Shown: one piece after another, positions 34,901 to 42,575 of the stretch
How the letters are laid out: the number at the start of each line of letters is the position of its first letter
Position numbering within the stretch: the stretch's first letter is position 1
NCBI GenBank assembly: GCA_027484725.1
Contig: JAIXSK010000039.1
Span: 62,001 to 126,000, forward strand
Direction of reading: 5' to 3'
Length of the DNA: 64,000 nucleotides
Source: Flavobacterium sp.
Lineage (GTDB): Bacteria > Bacteroidota > Bacteroidia > Flavobacteriales > Flavobacteriaceae
Position numbers and translations under genes: made by a program
Notes under the pieces: model-generated
The model's input: only the letters and a program-made list of their open reading frames with translations
Told to the model about the DNA's origin: nothing
Database searches by the model: none

Positions 34901-35473
34901 ATGTCTGTAATTGAAAAAAAACTACACGACCGCAGTGGCTCTGTGTGCGAAATAAGCGGCAGCAGCGATGATTTAGTCGTGTATACCGTTCTCCCAAAAA
35001 CATCCGAAAGCCTTGAAAACAGCATTTTGATTTCCAAAAAACTCAGAGATCAAATTGAAAATCCTGACACCACAGAACCGAACGATTGGCGCGGCTTGAG
35101 CGAAAGTATGTGGAACGAGCATTTGCCGGTACAAATCGTTTCATGGCGTATGCTGGCCAGACTTAAAAACCATGATTTGCTCGAGATGATGTATCTCGAT
35201 GAAGAAGCGCTAGAATGGGCCAAAGCTACCGGTGAAGGCGATGAGGAAGAAGGAAAAATCATCCACAAAGATTCCAACGGAAATATTCTAAATGACGGTG
35301 ATTCGGTGGTTTTGATCAAAGATTTAGATGTAAAAGGTGCCAACTTTACCGCCAAACGCGGAGCCGCCGTGCACAACATCAAATTGGTTTGGGACAACGC
35401 CGAACAAATCGAAGGCCGCGTTGAAGGTCAATATATTGTGATCTTAACCCAATATGTCAAGAAAACAAAATAG
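34901..35473 (+). CDS. PhnA-like protein with degenerate zinc ribbon
   Basis: A 190-residue cytoplasmic protein. The C-terminal domain (about 120-190) is a clear PhnA domain: HKDSNGNILNDGDSVVLIKD and VEGQYIVILTQYVKKT. PhnA proteins of this phylum normally start with a zinc ribbon carrying CxxC pairs. Here the first pair reads CEIS and the second ISKKL, so only one of the four cysteines is left (codons AGC and TCC sit at two of the lost positions, each one base from TGC). The middle region (MWNEHLPVQIVSWRML) is intact. The true function of PhnA is unsettled; despite the name it is not a phosphonate hydrolase. Confidence 0.85.
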   Translation: MSVIEKKLHDRSGSVCEISGSSDDLVVYTVLPKTSESLENSILISKKLRDQIENPDTTEPNDWRGLSESMWNEHLPVQIVSWRMLARLKNHDLLEMMYLDEEALEWAKATGEGDEEEGKIIHKDSNGNILNDGDSVVLIKDLDVKGANFTAKRGAAVHNIKLVWDNAEQIEGRVEGQYIVILTQYVKKTK

Positions 35474-35496
35474 TCTTTGAGCGATGAAAGCCCAAT

Positions 35497-35535
35497 AAAA
35501 AAGCGTCCCCAATCATGAGGACGCTTTCTTTTTTT
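35497..35535 (+). terminator. Rho-independent terminator of the PhnA-like gene
   Basis: A stem AAAGCGTCC / GGACGCTTT with a loop around CCAATCATGA, flanked by A-rich DNA on one side and a T-run on the other. It lies between convergent genes and can work in both directions. Confidence 0.88.
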
Positions 35536-35552
35536 ATAAGTCTGATTTTATC

Positions 35553-37106
35553 TTATAAATCAAATTTAATTCCTTGAGCCAGCGGTAAGCTTGTCGAGTA
35601 ATTGATGGTGTTGGTTTGACGGCGCATATAGACTTTCCAAGCATCTGAACCTGATTCGCGACCGCCTCCGGTTTCTTTTTCTCCACCAAAAGCGCCACCG
35701 ATTTCAGCACCAGAAGTTCCGATGTTCACATTGGCAATACCGCAATCTGAACCTGCTGCTGATAAAAACGCTTCGGCTTCGCGCAAATTATTGGTCATAA
35801 TCGCAGAAGATAAACCTTGAGCAACTCCGTTTTGTATTTCAATCGCTTCGGTAACATCACCACTGTATTTTAGTAAATACAATACCGGAGCAAACGTTTC
35901 GTGTTGTACAATCGCAAAACTGTTTTTAGCTTCGGCAATAGCCGGTTTTACATAACATCCGCTTTCGTAACCATCGCCTGAAAGCACACCGCCTTCTACC
36001 AAGATTTTTCCGCCTTCGGCAACCACTTGTGCTAAAGCTTTGTTGTATGCTTCAACCGCTTGTGTGTCAATCAATGGACCTACATGGTTGTTTTGATCCA
36101 GTGGGTTTCCGATGCGCAATTGCCCATAAGCCGCAACAATCGCGTCTTTTACTTTGTCATAAATACTTTCGTGAATAATCAAACGTCGGGTTGATGTACA
36201 ACGCTGACCAGCGGTTCCAACAGCTCCGAATACAGCACCAATAACGGTCATTTTGATGTCGGCATCCGGCGTTACAATGATGGCGTTGTTTCCGCCTAAT
36301 TCTAACAACGAGCGACCCAAACGAGCAGCTACTTCTTGAGCCACTATTTTACCCATGCGCGTTGAACCTGTGGCTGATACCAGCGGAATGCGCGTATCGC
36401 GGTTGAGCAATTGTCCAATTTTATAATCGCCATTCACCAAGCAAGAAATTCCTTCCGGTAAGTTGTTTTCGCGCAATACTTCGGCAATGATATTTTGACA
36501 AGCTACTCCGCACAAAGGTGTTTTTTCAGACGGTTTCCAGATGCAAACATCACCGCAAATCCAAGCCAAAGCTGTGTTCCATGACCAAACGGCTACCGGA
36601 AAATTAAAGGCAGAAATAATACCTACCACGCCCAGCGGATGATATTGCTCATACATACGGTGTGACGGACGTTCTGAATGCATGGTCAATCCGTGCAACT
36701 GACGAGACAAACCCACTGCAAAGTCACAGATGTCAATCATTTCTTGAACTTCACCGTAACCTTCTTGGAGTGATTTACCCATTTCATAAGAAACCAACTT
36801 TCCGAGTGGCTCTTTGTATTGGCGCAATTTTTCACCAAACTGACGAACGATTTCTCCGCGTTTGGGTGCTGGCATCAAACGAAACGTTTTAAATGCTTCT
36901 GTTGCGGCTTGCATCGCTTTTTCGTAATCGGCCTCAGTAGATGCTTTTACTTTGGCGATGAGTTGACCATCAACGGGTGAATAACTTTCGATGATTTCTC
37001 CGCCAGAAAACCAGTTGCTTCCGGTAGAAGTTCCTTCGTTAACGGCTTTGATTCCTAATATTTCTAACGCTTCGGTCATGCCGAATTGTTGTGCAATTGT
37101 TGACAT
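35553..37106 (-). CDS. Aldehyde dehydrogenase, ALDH7 (antiquitin) type
   Basis: A 517-residue NAD(P)-dependent enzyme. The ALDH catalytic residues are visible: Glu in LLELGGNNAII and Cys in GQRCTSTRRL; NFPVAVWSWNTA and KPSEKTPLCG are also standard. The C-terminal EKETGGGRESGSDAWK is typical of the ALDH7 branch, whose members oxidise 2-aminoadipate semialdehyde (piperideine-6-carboxylate) in lysine breakdown. It is next to 3-hydroxyanthranilate dioxygenase but is not an ALDH8-type aminomuconate semialdehyde enzyme by its motifs. Confidence 0.88.
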   Translation of the reverse strand: MSTIAQQFGMTEALEILGIKAVNEGTSTGSNWFSGGEIIESYSPVDGQLIAKVKASTEADYEKAMQAATEAFKTFRLMPAPKRGEIVRQFGEKLRQYKEPLGKLVSYEMGKSLQEGYGEVQEMIDICDFAVGLSRQLHGLTMHSERPSHRMYEQYHPLGVVGIISAFNFPVAVWSWNTALAWICGDVCIWKPSEKTPLCGVACQNIIAEVLRENNLPEGISCLVNGDYKIGQLLNRDTRIPLVSATGSTRMGKIVAQEVAARLGRSLLELGGNNAIIVTPDADIKMTVIGAVFGAVGTAGQRCTSTRRLIIHESIYDKVKDAIVAAYGQLRIGNPLDQNNHVGPLIDTQAVEAYNKALAQVVAEGGKILVEGGVLSGDGYESGCYVKPAIAEAKNSFAIVQHETFAPVLYLLKYSGDVTEAIEIQNGVAQGLSSAIMTNNLREAEAFLSAAGSDCGIANVNIGTSGAEIGGAFGGEKETGGGRESGSDAWKVYMRRQTNTINYSTSLPLAQGIKFDL

Positions 37107-37133
37107 ATTTTTGATTTTTTATTTTAGGCTATG

Positions 37134-37163
37134 CAAATGTAGTCGATATTTAAGAATGTGCAA
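37134..37163 (-). promoter_or_regulatory. Complete Bacteroidota promoter of the aldehyde dehydrogenase
   Basis: On the minus strand TTG, a 19-base spacer, then TACATTTG, matching the consensus closely; the ATG follows after 27 bases. This is one of the two best promoters in the window and shows that the gene is transcribed separately from the dioxygenase upstream. Confidence 0.75.
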
Positions 37164-37224
37164 TAGAATGTCCATCAGATTAAATTATCCGCACACCATC
37201 CAATTTTCAAGGTTATTAAAAAGA

Positions 37225-37764
37225 TCAATCGTTGGCTAAATATTTAGCGTCTACTGGCAAAACGGTTCCGCACGCATCACAGGTTCTGAGCGCTTCAGAT
37301 TGATAGAAATGTTGGTAATGTGGCAGAAAGTCTTTCTCGATATCGTGTAATTCAAAATATACTTCGTAGAGTTTGTGGTTGCAGTTTTCGCAATGCCAAA
37401 GCAATCCGTCGGTAAAACCTTTTCCTGCTCGTTTGCGCTCGATGACAAGCCCGATTGAGTTTTCTGAACGAACTGGTGAATGAGGCATTTTGGCCGGATG
37501 CAAATACATATCGCCTGCGTGCAATTCCATTTCCTTGCGAACACCCTCATCTTGTACAATCACTTGGATGCTGCCTTCAAGTTGATAAAACAATTCTTCG
37601 GTTTCGTTATAATGGTAATCTTTTCGGGCGTTGGGTCCGGCCACAATCATGACAATGTAATCATCCGATTCAACATAAATATTTTTGTTTCCAACTGGCG
37701 GTTTGAGCAAATGCCGGTTGTCTTGAATCCAACGATTGAGATTAAAAGGGTTCTGCAAAGCCAT
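37225..37764 (-). CDS. 3-hydroxyanthranilate 3,4-dioxygenase
   Basis: Opens the ring of 3-hydroxyanthranilate to give the precursor of quinolinate in the kynurenine pathway. The 179-residue cupin has the iron ligands in KDYHYNETEELFYQLEG (His, Glu) and HPAKMPHSP (His), and a C-terminal rubredoxin-like metal site of two CxxC pairs (CENC and CDAC), as in bacterial enzymes. Full length. No other kynurenine genes are visible in the window, so the rest of the pathway must lie elsewhere. Confidence 0.92.
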   Translation of the reverse strand: MALQNPFNLNRWIQDNRHLLKPPVGNKNIYVESDDYIVMIVAGPNARKDYHYNETEELFYQLEGSIQVIVQDEGVRKEMELHAGDMYLHPAKMPHSPVRSENSIGLVIERKRAGKGFTDGLLWHCENCNHKLYEVYFELHDIEKDFLPHYQHFYQSEALRTCDACGTVLPVDAKYLAND

Positions 37765-37800
37765 AAGATAATTTTTAGCTGCTAAGATAATTCATAAAAA

Positions 37801-37822
37801 AAGGACAACCGCAGCTGTCCTT
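37801..37822 (-). terminator. Rho-independent terminator of the EEP nuclease gene
   Basis: On the minus strand a stem AAGGACA / TGTCCTT is followed by a run of T. It is 8 bases after the stop codon at 37830. Confidence 0.8.
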
Positions 37823-37829
37823 CTTGTTT

Positions 37830-38936
37830 TTACTTCATTTCTTTGATTAAATAAATATAGACCGGGAAGTGATCGCTAAAACCGACTTCATTGGCTCCGT
37901 GTCTGAGTGGATATCCTTTGTATTGGCCTGTTTTCTGGATGAGATACTGCGGATTGTAGATGCCCGCTTTCCAGTATCTGAAAGAAGTGTAATCATTTCT
38001 GATGAGCGGTTCTGAAACCATGATTTGGTCAAAAATATCTCCGGCATCACGGTGAAATAAGGTAGCGTTGCCTTCGCGCGCCATTTGCTCAAACGGATTG
38101 TAAATGCCAAACTCTTTGACTTCTTCTTTTTTGCGTTTGGCGCCAACCCCTTCTTTAACGCTTTTGTTGTAGGTTCCGTCATTCAAATCACCCATGGCAA
38201 TAATCTTGGCGTTTGGATTAATTTTGTATATGGAATCCATTATTTTACGACATTGACGGCCTGCCGCTTCGCGAAATGGGCTGCTTTTTTTCTCACCTCC
38301 GGAACGCGATGGCCAGTGATTAACAATTACATTCACCTCTTCGCCGTCAAGATAACCGGTAACCAACAAGATGTCACGAGTATAAACGCGTTCGCCATTA
38401 CCCACTTCAACTTTATCTTTATCTTCTTTCTCGTCTTCAGATTCTTTATCTTTACTTTTTTCTTCTTTCTTTTCATCTCGGTAAATCATCAACGGAACAT
38501 TGATAGAACTCACCGGTTTAAAATGTTTCTTTTGATATAGCAAAGCGACATCAATTCCGCGTTTATCTGGTGAGTCGTAATGAACAATACCGTAATCAGA
38601 GGGTAAAAGTTTAGGTTGTTTGACCAAATCTTCGAGCACTCCTCGGTTTTCAATTTCGCATCCTCCTATTAATGTGGGTGCATGCGGATTTTCGCCTGTT
38701 CCGATTTCAGAAAGCACACGTGCCAAGTTTTCTAACTTCTTATGGTATTTTTTGGAGGTCCAATTTTGAGCTCCATTAGGCAACCATTCTTCATCATTGT
38801 TGGGGTTGTTGATGGTGTCAAACAAGTTTTCAAAGTTGTAAAAAGCAACCGTGTGAACCGAAAACTTTTTTTGAGCATTCGCGCTTTGTATTGCGAATAT
38901 TACAATGAAGAGGGCAATTAATTTGCTTATTCTCAT
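37830..38936 (-). CDS. Exported endonuclease/exonuclease/phosphatase (EEP) family protein
   Basis: A 368-residue protein with signal peptide MRISKLIALFIVIFAIQSANA. EEP-family active-site motifs are present: FYNFENLFD (34-40 region), GGCEIEN with the metal-binding Glu, VNHWPSRSGG, MGDLND, and SDHFPVYIY near the end. It could be a DNase/RNase or a phosphodiesterase acting outside the cytoplasm. A charged low-complexity insert of Lys and Glu/Asp (154-179) interrupts the core. It is divergent from the TonB-dependent receptor gene, with facing promoters. Confidence 0.88.
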   Translation of the reverse strand: MRISKLIALFIVIFAIQSANAQKKFSVHTVAFYNFENLFDTINNPNNDEEWLPNGAQNWTSKKYHKKLENLARVLSEIGTGENPHAPTLIGGCEIENRGVLEDLVKQPKLLPSDYGIVHYDSPDKRGIDVALLYQKKHFKPVSSINVPLMIYRDEKKEEKSKDKESEDEKEDKDKVEVGNGERVYTRDILLVTGYLDGEEVNVIVNHWPSRSGGEKKSSPFREAAGRQCRKIMDSIYKINPNAKIIAMGDLNDGTYNKSVKEGVGAKRKKEEVKEFGIYNPFEQMAREGNATLFHRDAGDIFDQIMVSEPLIRNDYTSFRYWKAGIYNPQYLIQKTGQYKGYPLRHGANEVGFSDHFPVYIYLIKEMK

Positions 38937-38983
38937 AAAATCGTAGCGTTAAATTAAGGTGAACCTATCTATAAATTTCGGTT

Positions 38984-38991
38984 CAAAAGTA
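38984..38991 (-). promoter_or_regulatory. -7 box of the EEP nuclease promoter
   Basis: The minus strand reads TACTTTTG, an exact TAnnTTTG match, 47 bases before the start codon and 20 bases from the opposing box of the receptor gene. Confidence 0.5.
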
Positions 38992-39011
38992 TAATTTATT
39001 ATTAAAAGATG

Positions 39012-39019
39012 TACATTTG
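39012..39019 (+). promoter_or_regulatory. -7 box of the TonB-dependent receptor promoter
   Basis: TACATTTG, an exact TAnnTTTG match, 58 bases before the receptor ATG. Confidence 0.5.
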
Positions 39020-39077
39020 TCGGCTGTTAAGTTTTTATTAAGCTTGGCTAAACCAGAAAATTAATCACTTTTATTTT

Positions 39078-41921
39078 ATGAAAAAACTTGTTCTCTGTAC
39101 ACTGTTTGTCATGCAAGTGTTTTTTGCTTTTGCCCAAACTTTAACCGGTGTTACCGGAAAAGTTGTGGATTCAAAAACCAACAAAGCATTACAAAATGTA
39201 GTTGTATCTATTCTTAATTCTCCGATGACAACACTCACCGATAATACCGGTAAGTTCTCGTTTAACGATTTGCCGGCAGGTAGCCTTACGCTGAAAATTC
39301 AAACACAAGGTTACGAAGATCAACTCATTCAAGTTGATGTTGTTTCAGGTCAGATGCTTGATTTGGGCAATATTGTTGCTTCTGAAGACATCACACAAGA
39401 ACAGCAGTTAAGCCTTATTACAATTACCGAAAATGACTTGGGCGACGACAACAGTGGTTCAGAAAGCACTTCAGGCTTATTACAAGCCAGTAGAGATACT
39501 TATCAGCAAGCCGCAGCTTTTAACTGGGGACAAGCTCGTTTCAAAATCAGAGGCTTAGACAATGAGTATGGAAACACGATGATTAATGGTGTTATGATGA
39601 ATAAGTTATATGACGGTAGACCTCAGTGGAGCAATTGGGGCGGATTGAATGATGCTACCAGAAATCAAGAGTTTACTTTGGGTTCTAGCCCTTCTGATTA
39701 TACCTTTGGAAACATATTAGGTTCACAAGAAATCAATACGAGGGCATCTATTTATAGAAAAGGTTCTCGTGTTTCTTTTTCAGGAACCAACACCAACTAC
39801 AGCTGGAGAGCTATGGGCACGCATGCTTCTGGAATGAACACCAACGGATGGGCATTTGTGGTTTCCGCGTCAAGACGTTGGGCCCAAGAAGGTTATTTTG
39901 AAGGGACTGACTATGGAGCTAATTCAATATTTGCGAGCGTTGAGAAAAAAATCAATGAAAAACACTCTTTGAATTTTACTTCAATTTATGCACAAAACCG
40001 TCGTGGAAAAGTTTCACCTAACACCCAAGAGGTGATTGATTTAAAAGGCGAAGAATACAACTCATATTGGGGATGGCAAGATGGTAAAAAAAGAAACTCT
40101 CGTGTGAAGAGTATAGAAGAGCCTTTAAACATGTTAAGCCACTATTGGAAAATTTCTGACAAAACCAATTTGAACACCAATGTTGCTTTTCAGACAGGTT
40201 CAATTGGAAACAGCAGATTAACTTTTCAACTGGCAAACAATCCTGACCCAACTTATTACAAAAACCTTCCAAGTTATTACTTGAATTCTTTAGATTATTA
40301 TGTTCCTGCTCTTGACGGATCTGGAAATCCAATTTTGGATCAAGACGGAAATCCAACATACAACAATCCAACTGCAACAAATGTTCGCAATGCTTTCTTG
40401 GCTGATGGTCAAATAGATTGGAATGCAATGTACAAAGCCAATTTATCTCCAAATCAAAACGGAAAAAGCGTTTATGCCTTATATGAAGACCGTACTGATG
40501 ACAAACAATGGACTGCCAACTCTATTTTGAACTCATCAATCACCGATAACATTACATTGAATGCCGGAATTAATTTCAGAAAATTAAAATCTAGAAATTA
40601 TGCAAAAATGCTTGATTTGTTAGGTGGTGAGTACTTTAGCGATGTCAACGTATTCTATCAAGGTGATGCTGCACAATCTGATTTAAATCATCCCAACAGA
40701 GCAATAAAAGTGGGGGACGCATTTAGTTATGATTACAACCTTCACGCAACAACTTTTGACGGATTCACACAATTTAAATTCAACTACAAAAAAGTTGACT
40801 TCTATTTAGGTCAGACTTTTTCTCGTTCAGAATACAGAAGAGAAGGATTGTACAAAAATGGTATCTATGCTAGTAATTCTTATGGTTATAGCGATAAAAT
40901 TATTTTTGAAAACTTTGGTTTTAAAGGCGGTTTGACCTACAAAATAACAGGTCGTCAGATGTTGGACTTTAACGGTGCTTATTTAACCAAAGCGCCTTAT
41001 TTAAAAAATGTTTTTACCAATGCGCGTTTAAACAATAATGTCTCACCAGGACTTTCAAGTGAAACCATTATGAGTGTTGATGCAAGTTACATCATCAAAA
41101 CACCTAAATTTAAATCTCGTTTGACTGGTTATTTCAGTAAAATATTAAATTCTGCTCGATTGGCTTATTTCTATGGTGAAGGTCTGTTTGAGGAAGACCC
41201 TGATGCTAATACTAGTGAAGATTCTTTCGTTAGTGAAATCATCACCGGAATCAACAAGAAAAACATGGGTGTTGAATTTGGTTTTGAATACCAAATAACT
41301 TCTACTATTAAAGCTACTGGTGCGGCTACCTACAGTCAATCTATTTATGACAACAATCCGCGTTTGAGAATTAATGATGATGCACAGGCATCGGCAACCA
41401 ATACAAATCCTTTGACCGACTTTGGCTATGCTTACTGGAAAAACTATCGCGTTGCCGGAGCTCCACAACAAGCATACTCTTTTGGTTTAGAATACAGAGA
41501 TCCTAAATTTTGGTGGATTGGAGCCAATGTAAACTATTTGGCAGACACCTACAGAGATATTTCTGGTGTTTTGAGAACCAACAATTTTACCGTAGTTACC
41601 CCGGGCGGAACAGAAACGTATGATGGTTTAACCGAAGGTGTGTTGCGCAACGCATTAAAACAAGAAAAATTTGACCCCATTACATTAGTAAATTTAGTAG
41701 GAGGTAAATCGTGGAAAATCAAAAACGATACTTTTGGGTTCTTTGCTTCAGTAAACAATGTGTTTGATGTAAAATACAAAACGGGAGGCTTTGAACAATC
41801 GAGAAAAGCAACTTATCCAGAATATGCAACCGACAATGCCAATGGAACTCCATCATTTGGACCAAAATACTTCCAAGGTTTCGGAAGAACGTTTTTTGTA
41901 AATGTTTATCTTAACTTCTAA
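39078..41921 (+). CDS. TonB-dependent receptor with N-terminal carboxypeptidase-like domain
   Basis: A 947-residue outer-membrane transporter. It has signal peptide MKKLVLCTLFVMQVFFAFAQ, a carboxypeptidase regulatory-like domain (about 22-100: GKVVDSKTNKALQNVVVSIL..GKFSFNDLPAG), a plug (RFKIRGLDNEYGNTMINGV), and a long barrel ending in an aromatic residue (FFVNVYLNF). No SusD partner follows; instead two lipoproteins with DUF5689 and choice-of-anchor J domains follow at 11 and 25 bases. It is therefore not a standard SusCD system; the ligand is unknown. Confidence 0.92.
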   Translation: MKKLVLCTLFVMQVFFAFAQTLTGVTGKVVDSKTNKALQNVVVSILNSPMTTLTDNTGKFSFNDLPAGSLTLKIQTQGYEDQLIQVDVVSGQMLDLGNIVASEDITQEQQLSLITITENDLGDDNSGSESTSGLLQASRDTYQQAAAFNWGQARFKIRGLDNEYGNTMINGVMMNKLYDGRPQWSNWGGLNDATRNQEFTLGSSPSDYTFGNILGSQEINTRASIYRKGSRVSFSGTNTNYSWRAMGTHASGMNTNGWAFVVSASRRWAQEGYFEGTDYGANSIFASVEKKINEKHSLNFTSIYAQNRRGKVSPNTQEVIDLKGEEYNSYWGWQDGKKRNSRVKSIEEPLNMLSHYWKISDKTNLNTNVAFQTGSIGNSRLTFQLANNPDPTYYKNLPSYYLNSLDYYVPALDGSGNPILDQDGNPTYNNPTATNVRNAFLADGQIDWNAMYKANLSPNQNGKSVYALYEDRTDDKQWTANSILNSSITDNITLNAGINFRKLKSRNYAKMLDLLGGEYFSDVNVFYQGDAAQSDLNHPNRAIKVGDAFSYDYNLHATTFDGFTQFKFNYKKVDFYLGQTFSRSEYRREGLYKNGIYASNSYGYSDKIIFENFGFKGGLTYKITGRQMLDFNGAYLTKAPYLKNVFTNARLNNNVSPGLSSETIMSVDASYIIKTPKFKSRLTGYFSKILNSARLAYFYGEGLFEEDPDANTSEDSFVSEIITGINKKNMGVEFGFEYQITSTIKATGAATYSQSIYDNNPRLRINDDAQASATNTNPLTDFGYAYWKNYRVAGAPQQAYSFGLEYRDPKFWWIGANVNYLADTYRDISGVLRTNNFTVVTPGGTETYDGLTEGVLRNALKQEKFDPITLVNLVGGKSWKIKNDTFGFFASVNNVFDVKYKTGGFEQSRKATYPEYATDNANGTPSFGPKYFQGFGRTFFVNVYLNF

Positions 41922-41932
41922 TCAAAAATTCT

Positions 41933-42550
41933 ATGAAAAATATTTTTAAATTTTTAATGATTTTATCGCTCTTTACAGGTATTTTGAGCAGTTGTGACGA
42001 TAAGACAGATTTGCCTTATATAGACAACCCAACATACAAAGGAGATTTTACAGATGGTTTTACCGGCTGGGTTACTTTCAGTGAAGTAGGCGCACAAATC
42101 TGGACAATTGATCCAACATACGGAAATCCAAATCCAAATATGGGTGATTATCCAGCAAATCCTTGCGCTAAAATGTCCGGATACTCCGGAGGTAATAATG
42201 CCAATGTTGATTGGTTAATTTCACCGGCACAGGATTTATCGGGTTTCTCAAGCGCTTCTATTTCGTTTGATAACGCTTATAAATTTGACGGCCCTCCTAT
42301 TGAAGTTTATGTGTCTAGAAATTATTCCGGAAGCGGCGACCCAAATGCAAGCGGTGTAAATTGGACTAAGGTAGAAGGAGCTATTTTGTCTCCCGGAAAC
42401 TATACTTATGCGTCATCTGGCTTGTTGGATATTTCTGGTTTTACCGGTTCTGGAAACCAAGCCGTATACATTGCTTTTAAATATACCTCGACAACTTCAG
42501 CTTCTTCAACATGGGAGATTGACAATCTGAAAGTTTACGGTAAAAACTAA
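41933..42550 (+). CDS. Surface lipoprotein with choice-of-anchor J domain
   Basis: A 205-residue lipoprotein: signal MKNIFKFLMILSLFTGILSSC with a lipobox Cys. One choice-of-anchor J (jelly-roll) domain fills the rest: NVDWLISPAQDLSGFSSASISF in the middle and STTSASSTWEIDNLKVYGKN at the end. It is a close match to the C-terminal half of the next gene. It lies between the TonB receptor and the DUF5689 protein and probably binds the substrate on the surface. Confidence 0.85.
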   Translation: MKNIFKFLMILSLFTGILSSCDDKTDLPYIDNPTYKGDFTDGFTGWVTFSEVGAQIWTIDPTYGNPNPNMGDYPANPCAKMSGYSGGNNANVDWLISPAQDLSGFSSASISFDNAYKFDGPPIEVYVSRNYSGSGDPNASGVNWTKVEGAILSPGNYTYASSGLLDISGFTGSGNQAVYIAFKYTSTTSASSTWEIDNLKVYGKN

Positions 42551-42575
42551 TCAATAAGTCCAAAAAATATAGATT

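Noticed and set aside
40018..40452. Minus-strand frame of 144 codons with Cys/Leu-rich product
   Set aside because: Antisense to the barrel part of the TonB-dependent receptor; no promoter and no family-like pattern.
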